Below, in pieces: positions 33,130 through 43,835 of a stretch of 64,000 nt of DNA. Position 1 is the stretch's first letter. Each line of letters begins with the position of its first letter. The stretch covers positions 168,779,503 through 168,843,502 of the forward strand of contig CM077645.1 in the NCBI GenBank assembly GCA_039707465.1, written 5' to 3'. The DNA is from Rhabdophis nuchalis. Lineage: Eukaryota; Chordata; Lepidosauria; Squamata; Natricidae. The notes beneath the pieces are model-generated. The model searched no databases, had not been told where the DNA came from, and worked only from the letters and a program-made list of their open reading frames with translations. The position numbers were made by a program, and so were the translations under genes.

Positions 33130-33606
33130 TGCCAAGTAACTAAACAGCCTTCCAAAAGGGGGGGGGGGGGTTTGCACTCTGCAAACCTCCCCAAAACAGG
33201 CCCGTTTTTTTTTCAAATAAAAGGCATGAATATCCTTAGGGGAGGCTTGCAGAGTGCTCCTGGCAGGTAGCCCCCCCAAAAAATGAGCAAAAAAAATGGC
33301 CCATTTTTCATGAAAACGAGCCATTTTTATGTCAAAAAAATGGCATGCATAGCCTTATGGAGGCTTATAGAGTGCTGCTGGGGGCTGGTGCAGGCAGAAA
33401 ATGGCCAGTTTTAGGCTCATTTTTGCCCTCCCCAGCCCCCAGGAGCTCTCTGGAAGCCTCTATAAGGCTATGCACAGCCATTTTGGAGAAGGGGTTGGAG
33501 TTTCAGGCAGCAAATAAATGCTGTATTCGATGTATAAGACGCACCCAGATTTTCAGCTTCTTTTTAGAGGAAAAAAGGTGCATCTTATACTCCGAAAAAT
33601 ATGGTA
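33130..33606 (-). mobile_element. TA-flanked DNA transposon family M1, copy 3
   Basis: In reverse complement this matches copy 1 (5909-6383): terminus TACCATATTTTTCGGAGTAT, then GATGCACC, AAGCTGAAAATCTGGGTGCG and the GCCATTTT/GGGGCTGGGGAGGGC interior blocks. The distal end is lost near 33130 and a poly-G run lies at about 33158-33170. Confidence 0.65.
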
Positions 33607-34095
33607 GATTGCAGGTTATGCTAAAACATCAAATCAAGACAATATGTTGCCTGTGGCCCTCAACATGATTAATTAATTACTGACTTAATTACTTTCTCAG
33701 ACTGAAATTAAATTCCCATCAATAACTTTACCTAGAATTTAAAACAAATGAACAAAGAAAAAGAAAATGATTTGGCTTTTGTCCAGAATTAGTCATTCAA
33801 TACAGCACCATCTAGTTCAAGCCAGTGGACTAAGAATGCATATTTCCACATGTATTATATAAACCAATATACAATATAATATTCAACTACTTTGGGATAT
33901 GCCAGTGATAATCAAGATACCCATGATATAACAGATTAAAATAACTGGGAGAAGTGAGCACAGCTTTCCTTAATATCACAGTCTTTTTTTTGACAATTAA
34001 TTTTGCTTTATTATAAATTCAATGACAAAAACTAGTATGCCTACAAAGGAAAGAAGTTGTGAACTACATGAGTTTAACTTTCAGCCAATATTCCA
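33607..34095. other. AT-rich sequence, no gene seen
   Basis: No coding or repeat signal identified. Confidence 0.4.
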
Positions 34096-34104
34096 ATCTC
34101 TCTT

Positions 34105-34475
34105 GCTCCCCCCCCCCCCGGCACATACACGTGCACCACGTTTTGGTGTTAGCAGGCCTCCCTAAAGCGTCCTGGGACCAAAATCACCCCATGACTACCC
34201 CACCCTGTTTTTGGTCCCAGGAGGCTTTAGAGAGCCAGCTAGCACCAAAACAGGGGTGGAGGTGCCCTGAAGCCTTCTGGAACAAAAAATGGGGTGCGGG
34301 GAGGGCTGCCACATTGCCCCCACCCTGTGCATGCCCATGTGACACCCCATCACTCTACGCATGCACACGCAATCCCCCACCCCCACACATGCACATGCTT
34401 CTCTCAGCAGAGGCCTGAATATCAGCTGACTGGCAGGAGGCATGCATGCATGCATGCGCAGGTTCGTCATCACAG
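34105..34475. mobile_element. Non-autonomous hAT-type element fragment
   Basis: The right end CGCAGGTTCGTCATCAC matches the right terminus of the element at 23910-24526. The interior has the GCATGCACA/CACACATGCACATGC motifs and a pair of internal inverted segments (CTCCCTAAAGCGTCCTGGGA versus GTCCCAGGAGGCTTTAGAGA). The left end is degraded at a poly-C run. Confidence 0.5.
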
Positions 34476-34563
34476 ATTTAAGCAATCAAGACTGTATATA
34501 GTGGGATGTGAGGGCAAGGACAGGTATTCATTGTATAAAGCTTTTACATTCTGATGGAGACAT

Positions 34564-34605
34564 TTTTCACACACAGAGACACACACACACACACACACAC
34601 AGACA
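34564..34605. repeat. (CA)n microsatellite
   Basis: ACACACACAC run with two AGAC interruptions. Confidence 0.85.
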
Positions 34606-34737
34606 CTTATGCATATATCTTTTTCAAGAAATTAAAATACGAAGGAAATCTGATAAAGTTCCAATATGCCAAAGAAATTACAAAATAGATGGGTTGAGTG
34701 TATGCTATAAATGATGATGTGACCCTTAAGGTTATAG

Positions 34738-34900
34738 GGTTATTTTATTTTATTAATAAAATTTATATGGCTACCTATTTCTCAGAAAATGACTCTGAGC
34801 AGCATACAACAATCCAATAAATATTAAATCATCATTATCGTTATATAATAATTATTTTAAAAAACCTTTAAAACCTAAATAACTAAATAAGAAAAGAAAA
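34738..34900 (-). mobile_element. Old L2 3' tail
   Basis: TTTATTTTATTAATAAAATT is followed by GGCTACCTATTTCTCAG and GACTCTGAGCAGCATACAAC, a diverged form of the L2 3' terminus (CCGCCC...CAGGGCGGCGCACAG) seen at 15.7 and 25.0 kb. Non-coding. Confidence 0.5.
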
Positions 34901-37900
34901 TAACTTATGCAAAGATGTTAGTAATAATAGAGCCACTTCACAAGTTCACATATCCAGGCCTGCAGGCATGTACTGAATATCCTTGTTCACACCAGTGATC
35001 TATATGTAAACTCTTCAGTTTTGCAAATTTTAATTATTGTCACTTATTGTCTATAGGTCTCAACATTCCAGAGTCTTCAGATAGTAAAGTTTTGCCACGT
35101 CATATTTGTTTTTCCTGCCATTTATTCCCATCCTGATATGGAAGCCTTCATGCCCTTTTAATTCTTCAATATTTTTGGACAGATTATACGGAAACACTGA
35201 TACACAATTTCAGAAACTCAATTCAGCTTCCATACTTTATGTCTCTGTAGATTTCTAAAATTAAAACGTAACATTACGTAGACTAAATGCTGAAGAATTA
35301 TAGCACAGCCATTTGCTTTTGTTGCCACATCATAATTTCTCCATCTTTTCAATCTCTCCCTTTTCTTCTTGCAAAAGCCTTCACTAATTTAACTTACCAT
35401 TTATCTTCTATTTTTTTACACTAATTAAAACTCTGTCCTCCAGAAGAACAAAGTCAGGGTCATAGAAGGAAGAAGTTCCCTTAAGTACTATAATAGCATC
35501 GTATAATCATTTGTGCGCCAGAAGAATGTATTGCCTGGACATAGGAAAGAAGGATCAGATGCATTTAAATATGTATTGCAAGTATGATAATAAGTATTTT
35601 TCCATATAAATACTATTACTGGACATCATTTTATAAGAGATCCTGAAATAGGTCTATGGAGTATTTTTACAGACTTTGAGACAGATGTTTTACATAAAAA
35701 ATTAATTCTATACAATGCTTTATAGAATTAGCTGCATGCTAGAAAGGCCCAGCTCTGCCCTCGATAACAGGATAAAATAGTTACGGAATATCTTGAGTAT
35801 AAAAAAACATATTCATCTTTACTAAGTGGCCAAGCTGGATGCACTTTTAAACATTTCTTTCTTATTTTTGGCTTCTAATTTATTGACCATCTAAGAAATG
35901 TATTATAATTATTATTAATTCCATACTTTGATAATCACACTTTTGTGCTTTTCATTTATATTTTTTCTAATTATGTACATATACAGTATGTTCAATGACT
36001 TGGCTGGTTAACATCTTGCATTTGTGTCAAATATTTTCAGCTTGTTATAGGGATAAAACTGTTGGTTTTTATTTCATTTTTTTATTTCATTTTTTAAGAC
36101 CACTACACTGTATATGTATTTATTCTTTTAAAAACATTGATATACATGAATGTAATTATATATAAAGGCAGTTTTAAGATGTGATTTTAAATTCAAAGAA
36201 TTTATTTTAACAGTAAAGCAGGAGTGGAACACATACAAACTATGAGTTTATTGCATGTGAGATACCCTAGGAATTTTAAAATTAAAAAGTTAGTTTTGAG
36301 ATAAATAAAATGAACTGCCCATATAAACATTAATAAGGAACTAATTCCTTAGGTTCCCACTTCACTGGATAATTGTACCTTTGGGCTAATATGAATATTT
36401 TAGTAAGTGGCATGCAGTTTATGTAACCCAGAAAAAGCTATGTGTGTATTATTCTCATTGAAAGCCATTTAGAGCATGTTACAATTGACTATTGACTTTT
36501 TACAAAAACCCAAAATACATTTTTGCTTCTGGCCTAAAGTACTCTTACTGAAGGATAAGCAATCAAGTGGCCATTTTCACAAGTCCAGTGCTATTCCTTT
36601 TAACTAGTGAATGCCGTTACCAAATTTTATTCCAAGTGTTTTATTCCATTAATAGAAGTTAGAAAAGAAATACCTAACAAATTTAAGTATCTTCCTTTTC
36701 CAACTTAGTATTCAATAATTCATTGAAGAGTATATTTCAAAACTTCTCTTCAGCTTTGGGAATTATTAGATAAGCACAGCCTATATTGATTTTTTTAGTT
36801 ATTAAATGTTAAGGTATTTTAAAGTTGAATTCTGGTAAATGCAATATATAGTTTCTCAGCAATGGCTAGAGTATAAAGAGAAGCAAGATCCTGAGGTGTC
36901 TTGAGCACGTTTAAAAATATATTTTAAAAAGTTTTTTTATGTTAACCCAAATAAATCAAGAAAAAGATATGTGCAATTTAAAAAAACACCCAACTGACAA
37001 TTTCCTTTTTTTTAATCACTTGGTACCACATACCGGTAATTATAAAAAATGCTGTGTGAAAGGCATTCAGGAAATTCTAGACAAATCAGGCTTCACTTCT
37101 GAAAAAAAAATATTATTTTATTTAAGCCATGGTTGACATCTGTTAGCTTTCTCTGAACTGTCCTCCTCTATTCACTGTTCTAACATATAACACTGATGTT
37201 CATTGTTTTATGAGCTAATATTATTTCTATCCTAGAAGCATACAATCTTTGAGTGGACCTAGCTCTATATCACATCTTCAAGCGTCACTTAAGGTAAACA
37301 TTAAATTACATTAAATTTACAATTAAAATACAATAATTAAATAAAAATATTTTTTCTATATATGTAAATTAAAATACCATTTTGACATCATTTCTCTGAA
37401 TTCTGGGGGAGTCCTAAAGATTTGGGACAAGTTGTCCATCCTGCTCAAAAGTAATGCATTGCTGCAGCAAATACTAGATATTAGTGACCAGAGCAATATA
37501 ATATCAGGCTACCTAATTTTTTTCTGCCATCTCTACTGGTTAAATAAGCCCACTGAACTTCCTGAGTGGCAGCCTGGCAGATGAAAAGCAAAGATAATAC
37601 TATTTGAATAAACCTGTATGACTATATATTCGCACAGAATGTAGTAAAAATATATCCAGACCAAAAGCAAAGCACAATTGATGCACTGTTGGCAAACAAA
37701 ATCCAACTTGTTGGAATCCTCCCCCAAATATTTTATAATGTAACAAAACACTGGACACCAACAGTAATTACAATCCTTGCTTGGGCCATAAAGCAGTGTC
37801 TAACTAGCTAATAAGGTCCCATTTTTTAATCTGAACTGATCAAAAATTCAGTAATTAGAAATAACAAATGAAGGGATGAGACCTAAGCTCCTCTACTGTG

Positions 37901-37969
37901 AGCAGATAAACAAACCTATCATAGAGGCTAACAGGAAAAAAATTACTCAGACTGAAAGTGAAATACCTG
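34901..37969. other. AT-rich stretch, no gene seen
   Basis: No domain-bearing frame and no recognised element. Confidence 0.45.
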
Positions 37970-37989
37970 TACATCTGTTTGTTCTTATC

Positions 37990-38560
37990 TTCCTTCCTCC
38001 CCCCCACCTCCAAATCTGCTTATCCTGATTGATGATTACTGGGAGCTGATAATTAAGTGTAAATAGCTTTTTCATAGGCACAGTATAATTAAACTAGCCC
38101 GCACATAATTTTAAATGAGTAATAGAGCTCATTTATGAAGCTTGTCATTTTCTATTAGTTCTCTGTCACAAATGTTAGATAGAAACTGTTTGCGAAGAGG
38201 AGGTGAAAAGGGAGAAACGGAAATGTCAAAAACAAGAGGAAACTGTAAAATGGCACAGAGTGCCTGGATGAGGTGTTTGCCTACCCATGTGCTGCCTGTC
38301 TTTCTCAATTTATCATCAGAAAGGACAAGGGTCCTCAAAAGGGACAAACGTTCATAGTCACAAAAATGGAGCAGGATGCCTCCTCAATTGCCAGAGGCCA
38401 AAAGGCTGCTTGTCCTAAACTGTCAGTTTATTTATGGTCTTCACTGCAATCTGCCTCCTGTCAACGTGAACTTCACAAACAGGGAATAAGCACATCTATA
38501 CATTATTCAGAAAGACAGTGATTAACAGAAAAATCTAAAGATATCAAGCAGATGTTTGTC
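37990..38560. other. Complex unique sequence, possible conserved non-coding element
   Basis: Unlike its surroundings, this block has balanced composition, no microsatellite, no transposon terminus and no long frame with a domain. It contains homeodomain-like TAATTA/ATTAAG cores and a GTAAATA forkhead-like core in about 38040-38110. That it is regulatory is inference from composition and motif content only. Confidence 0.25.
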
Positions 38561-39065
38561 ATGCTTGTCCACAGGTTTTTTTATTATTATTATTATTACA
38601 GCTTGGCAATTCCTCAGATTAATAGTTAGACGGGAAAGTCCAAATGAAAGGGCTTAGCCAAACCCTATCAGTTTAGGAGTTACAAATACAGTAGACATAT
38701 CATAAAAATAAGGAAAATGATAGTACCAAAGCTTCCAGCAACATTAGCATAACATAAAAACCTCATAGGAATAATTACAATTTAAGAAAATAATGGAACA
38801 TAGTAAGATTCTGATAGATGACATATTGCAAGATCCAGGGAACCTTAAAGCCCAAAGCCAGTTTGTTTTGCTCAAGTTGAAGCCAGTTCTTAATCCTATA
38901 GCCACCAGACCAACCCAAAAAGGACCTGTTTATTTATTTGTTTGTTTGTTTGCTTGATTTCAGCAAACAACTTTGGTCAATTCACACTTCAAAATACGTT
39001 GCCTGCCATTTCCTGATACCCTCTATCCATCCCACCAATAGGGAGTGTGGACATGTTCCCATTTT

Positions 39066-39103
39066 CATTGACTTTCCAGACAGGAAAATCTGGAAAGTCA
39101 ATG
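39066..39103. repeat. Perfect 15-bp hairpin
   Basis: CATTGACTTTCCAGA (39066-39080) and its exact reverse complement (39089-39103) are separated by 8 bases. It is too short for a typical microRNA precursor stem. Function unknown. Confidence 0.6.
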
Positions 39104-39309
39104 TGAGAAGTCCATTAGCAAGATTTTGTTTGTAGGCAAACAACAATAAATAACTACTCAGAAGAAACTCCATGTGTTGTTCTTGGTTCTTTGGGTTTGA
39201 GAAAATCATTTCTAAAGGAAGAATTCACCACCACCTGGGTCCAGTCATGCATCATCTCCTGGATAGACTTATTAGTCAAGTGAGACATCACAGCTGGCTG
39301 AATTTACTG

Positions 39310-39465
39310 TTCCAAGAAACAGAATACAGAATAACAGACTTGAAAGGGAGTCTCTAGGTCATCTAGTCTTACCCCCTGCTTAAGCAAATCTTACACCATT
39401 TCTGACAAGTGACTCTCTAAGCTCTTCTTGAAAGCCTCCAGTGATGAAGCACCCATCCCTCCTTC
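39310..39465 (-). mobile_element. Diverged CR1 3' end
   Basis: Reads as a reverse-complemented CR1 terminus: CAGAATAACAGACTTGAAAG, GTCATCTAGTCTTACCCCCT, and GCTCTTCTTGAAAGCCTCCA further in. Older than the 5270-5565 copy. Confidence 0.7.
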
Positions 39466-39545
39466 TTCTCAGATTCAATAGAACCTAACTCCTAACTCAA
39501 GCAAGTTCATACTCAAGGTTAGAACCCATCTTAGAGTGATCTGAA

Positions 39546-39690
39546 TCAGAGGTGTTTTCTGCCGGTTTGTTCCAGTTTGGGCAAACCAGTAGTGGCAGTG
39601 GCCCACCTGCCCAGACATCATCATAGACGCTCTGCACATAAGAGAAGTGAACACGTGCACACATTCCCGTTTCCGAACTGGTAGCGAAGG
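39546..39690. repeat. Degenerate DNA-element fragment
   Basis: GCCGGTTTGTTCCAGTTTGG and CCCGTTTCCGAACTGGTAGC form loosely inverted ends, as at 12195-12275. Non-coding. Confidence 0.35.
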
Positions 39691-39699
39691 TAAGAGAAA

Positions 39700-40935
39700 A
39701 ACCATTACTGATCTGAATGACTGTAGTCCAACTAATTCTGAATAACTGTATTCTAAATTCTAGTTAGCAGATACTTTAACAGTGTTCTGTTTACTTTATC
39801 ATTCATGAACTATATTTAAAAAGTTGTTTCTATTCACCCTAATAGATGTGGCAGTAGCGATATGCTTCTATCCTGCAGGACCCAGAAAGCATTCCTTTTG
39901 GTTATAGTATCTGTGCTAGGGAATACCTGATCCCCTAAGATTAAACTGGTCTGAGTCCTATTGGCCTTTTGGAAACCACTTCAGGCATGGCTATTTGCCA
40001 AAATAAATTAGGAAATCTGGATAAGATTTGTTATTATTTTGATTTTTATTCTCAGCTGCCATTTCTTTTTCTTTGGATTTTACATTATATGTATTTTTAC
40101 AGTTATTCACAGTTACTTTATCCTAAATTCTGTTTGCCATTCTAGTGAAAAGGAAAGCATACAACTCAAAGTAATTAAATACTTCTTTAAAAAAGTTGAC
40201 TAGAGAGAAACACAATGAAGATGTATAACTCTAAGAAAACATTTTCAATCTTTATTGAATATCTGGACATGAAACATGACAAAGCTGAACTCATGTAGTT
40301 ATAAAAATATTTCTACATGCTTATTTGTATAATATTAATATATTAATTTAATCATATTAATTTTATGCCATGCTGTCAAATTAATTTGCAATATAAAGGA
40401 ATTCTTTTAGCAATCTCATTATCACTTTACTTTCAGGTACCTACAGGTGAAAAATGACATTTTCATGGTGTGTCCAAATGAAAGATACATGTAGTAGGAA
40501 AGGAAATGAAGTGCTTTATTATTTTGGAATTATAACCGTAACTATATAATAAATTCTACTTTCAATAATTTTTGGTATTAGCTAAAGTATTGGTTTATGT
40601 CATCATGATAAAAAGAGACTAAAATTGAAAAGTTTTATATTAACGTTATATCAAGAATTTTCTAAATAGAAGATGATAGATTAAACAGACAGACAGACAA
40701 AGACATACAAAGATGCAAAAAGGAACTCTTAGAACACTAATTTCAATATTAATGTCTATGATATAACATTCCTATTTGAAAAACAACATTTGCTAGGCAA
40801 CCTTATTTTGTATACCCTGTACATTTGAATTAATCAGATTTTTGAAAACAATCCTTTTTCAGGATTTCAGATTGGTTAATTCCAAATAATACACAAACCA
40901 GAATATTGGGCTGTCTTTATTTGCATTTAATTAAG
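39700..40935. other. AT-rich sequence, no gene seen
   Basis: Only a short (ACAG)n run near 40686-40700 stands out. Confidence 0.45.
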
Positions 40936-40940
40936 AAAAA

Positions 40941-41038
40941 AACACTAGCAGAATCGAACTGCCAAACTACTGTCACTCGACAGTCAGCAGAATTATCCTG
41001 CAGTACTTCATTCTAACCACAGCGCCACCATGGCTCTT
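40941..41038 (-). mobile_element. tRNA-derived SINE head
   Basis: On the minus strand it starts AGAGCCATGGTGGCGCTGTG, with an A-box-like TGGCGCTGTGG. It ends with CAGTTCGATTCTG, a B-box-like sequence. The spacing fits an internal RNA polymerase III promoter. A second copy lies at about 63425-63515. It is not a functional tRNA gene, because the cloverleaf is not complete. Confidence 0.65.
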
Positions 41039-41091
41039 GCCTCAAAGGAGAATGTCAGAGAAAAATTAGGGAATAGTTGTCCCTATACAAT

Positions 41092-41345
41092 TACCTTGTT
41101 TCCCCTAAAAGAAGACCTCCCCGGATAATAAGCCCAGACTTTTGAGTGCATGCGCTAAAATAAGCTCTCCCCTGAAATTAAGCCCTCCCCAAAAATATTG
41201 CAGCACAGCAGCAGCCATGAGGTGACCATGCTCGCCACCTCCTGCACTTGAAAAATAATAAGACCTCCCTGAAAATAAGGCCAAGTACTTATTTTGGGGG
41301 CTCAAAAAAAATAAGACCCTGTCTTATTTTCAGGGAAATACGGTA
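41092..41345. mobile_element. TA-flanked DNA transposon, family M2
   Basis: The left end TACCTTGTTTCCCCTAAAAG and the right end TTTTCAGGGAAATACGGTA are imperfect inverted repeats bounded by TA. 254 bp, non-coding, with repeated AATAAG(A/C)CC motifs reading inward from both sides. It lies beside the SINE at 40941-41038. Confidence 0.65.
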
Positions 41346-41840
41346 CTACTTTTTGATTTTCACTGCAAGCACAGATTTCTTTTGAACAGTAATTTATGTT
41401 TTTTACTACAGTTCAGATCTATAGATCATCTTCTAAGTAAAATTGTTATTTTATTTTACAGGAAAGATTTATAACATAAAAGAACTTACCCAATGGCAGT
41501 CCTGTTTCAGTGCAGAACAAACACAATCTCTTTTATAAAAAGTAAGTAAACTGTAGTCTCTTTCTGAGTATTTCAAATAATTTTCTAGTCATTAATGGTG
41601 ATAATTATGAAATACAGAACTGAAGCAAAAGGACAGTTCCATTTAATTTTGTTCAAGTATTTTCAGCAATAACAAATTCATCTGCTAAATTAGATTTTTT
41701 TAAATTTATTTTTACCAAGTAAAATAGCCAAAATGAGATTCCACTGAGTACATGGAATTTACATTGCAAATATATGTATGTTTTATTATTGACTGGAAAT
41801 CCCTTTTGGACTTTTTCTTTAAAAAAAAGTTTATTATTAT
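41346..41840. other. AT-rich sequence, no gene seen
   Basis: No supported feature. Confidence 0.4.
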
Positions 41841-41844
41841 TTAG

Positions 41845-42405
41845 GTTATTATTAAGGAGGGTCTTAAGACAAAGGAGGCCACTGTGCCTCAGGTAGTCGG
41901 CTGTGAATCCCTGTATGTGAAAAGGGGCAGTGGGAGGCAGTTGGGCCTTCTGGTTGTTTACCTGGCTCCCCGCTACGTATCAGCAGCCCTACCTGAGCTC
42001 CTCGAGGTGATCGCCGGGGTGGTGGTTGACACCCCCAGACTTTTAGTCATGGGGGATTTCAACCTGCCATCGGTAGGCAAGACATCCGAGGTGGCTCGGG
42101 AGTTCATGGGCTCCATGACGGCCATGGACCTGACCCAAGTAATTCATGGCCCCCACGAATGCAGGGGGAAACACACTAGACCTAATTTTTGCCTCTGGCC
42201 AGTGGTTGAGTGATCTAGGAGTAGGGGAATTAGTCATCGAACCCCTGTCATGGTCAGATCACTCTCTCCTTCAGCTTGACTTCCCAACCGCTACACCCTA
42301 CCGCGGGGAGGTGGAGCCAGAGATACCAAGATGGTTCCGCCCCAGGCGCCTGATGGACCCAGAGAGGTTCCAGACGGAGCTTGGGTCTATACCTGTGGCC
42401 CTAAC
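41845..42405 (+). pseudogene. L2 endonuclease fragment, copy D
   Basis: A plus-strand piece of the L2 endonuclease domain, truncated at both ends. The first frame (41884-42213) has GCESLYVKRGSGRQLG, VVYLAPRYVSAALPELLEVI and VMGDFNLPSVGKTSEVA. After a frameshift near 42150-42170 the second frame has GGNTLDLIFASGQWLSDLG and LSWSDHSLLQLDFPTATPY (the SDH block). It stops at 42405, about 30 codons past the endonuclease. No RT or 3' tail is attached, which is unusual for a LINE copy because truncation is normally from the 5' side. Confidence 0.85.
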
Positions 42406-42445
42406 CCATTTTATTGAAAACTTTTATTGAATAAAAATTCTAACT

Positions 42446-42656
42446 GTATGATTGTTCTTTGGAAGGACAGATACTGAAACCAAAGCTCAAATACTTTGGC
42501 CATCAAATGACAAGAGAGGACTCATTAGAAAAGACCAATGAAGATTAAATGGTTAGATCGTGTCATCAATGCAATGAACATGAATTTGGGCAATCTCCAG
42601 GAGACTGTCCAGGGGGTCACAAATAATTGGACATGACTTAGTGACTGATCAACAAC
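42446..42656 (+). mobile_element. BovB/RTE LINE 3' end
   Basis: Contains CTTTGGCCATCAAATGACAA, ATCGTGTCATCAATGCAATG and ATTGGACATGACTTAGTGAC, ending CTGATCAACAACAAA. These are the last ~200 bp of the BovB LINE, including the C-terminal coding end and the tail that SINEs copy. No longer part survives. Confidence 0.8.
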
Positions 42657-42659
42657 AAA

Positions 42660-43750
42660 CTGTAATAGCAGAAAATATTAGAAATACCATTTGTAATACT
42701 TTGGTAAGAACCCTTCATTCTTATAAAACAAATTTTAAAAATCCTTAAAACAGGATATACAAAATACAGTATTAGTGGCCTTTAAGATCCTAAAATATTG
42801 TGAAAGATATGAAAATGTATGTTTATTATTGACTGCATTTGCTCTTTGCCAACTCTAGCTGCTATCATTTAAAATTAAATATGTGAGGATAGCTGCTGAA
42901 TCCTGGAGGTATATCACACAAATTTCCTATTATAGGAGAAATATTCCAAAATTACTCTTCTAAAATGGCTACTCTTTATGGGCCACTTTATATATAGAAA
43001 ACATTACTGACTTAATATCCATCAGAGATATAAATAATTTTGTAGCATGATAGCTTTATAGTTAGAATTTTTCTCCTGACACACATCATACAATTGTCAC
43101 ATAAACGAATTATTACTGAATGGAAAAAAGCATATTCGCATATTTAAAAATAATTGATTCCCTGTCATACACGCAAACACAATGTTTCTTGTAATGGTAA
43201 CAGAAAGTTTTATCTTCGTGTTCATAAACCAACAAGGACTTAGAAAGCAGTCAAGAGTGCTAAAATTTCCTTATTAAAATATAAAAGAAGTTTTTAATAG
43301 TTTATATAGATGAAATACTTTTAGACTTTCACTTTATTCTATTTAAAGATCACAAAATCCATTGCAATAGGTATATTTTAACACAAGTTTGCTCTCAAAA
43401 AGGTAATTATTTCCCATTTGTTCAACAATCACATCAGACCATCTAATTTTGTTAAATTAAATTGACAACAAAAATTTGATGGCAGCAATCTGAGAACTCT
43501 TGCTAGAAAGATTAAATTGTTTTAGTTTTCTGCAAACATGTTAGTCAATTGGAAAGGAAAATTATAGTAATGGATCAATTCTGAATAAGTTTTTAATAAG
43601 CAGATGTTTATACTATATAAAGAAACATCATTTGTAAATTTATTTCCTATTTTAACAAGTTGGAGAGGTTAAACATGTTATGACATCTCTAAAGTTGTTA
43701 TGGATCATCTTGTTCATAACATCCTTTGCCTTACATTATAATATGTATAA
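42660..43750. other. AT-rich sequence, no gene seen
   Basis: No supported feature. Confidence 0.45.
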
Positions 43751-43751
43751 A

Positions 43752-43835
43752 GGTAGTCCTTGAATTATGAATATAATGGAGCCTGCTCATTATGGTTCAA
43801 AATCAGAAAGACATTAAGTGAATCACATAAGTGAA
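43752..43835. repeat. Diverged M3 element fragment
   Basis: AGGTAGTCCTTGAATTATGA and ATTAAGTGAATCACATAAGT follow the M3 left half. Old and incomplete. Confidence 0.4.

Noticed and set aside
37990..38521. Host exon in the complex-sequence island (frames at 38142 and 38273)
   Set aside because: The frames are short, have no recognisable domain and no convincing splice-site pair. Kept only as a possible non-coding element.
40941..41038. tRNA gene on the minus strand
   Set aside because: A- and B-box-like sequences are present, but the arms do not form a complete cloverleaf and a second similar copy occurs at 63425. A SINE head explains it.
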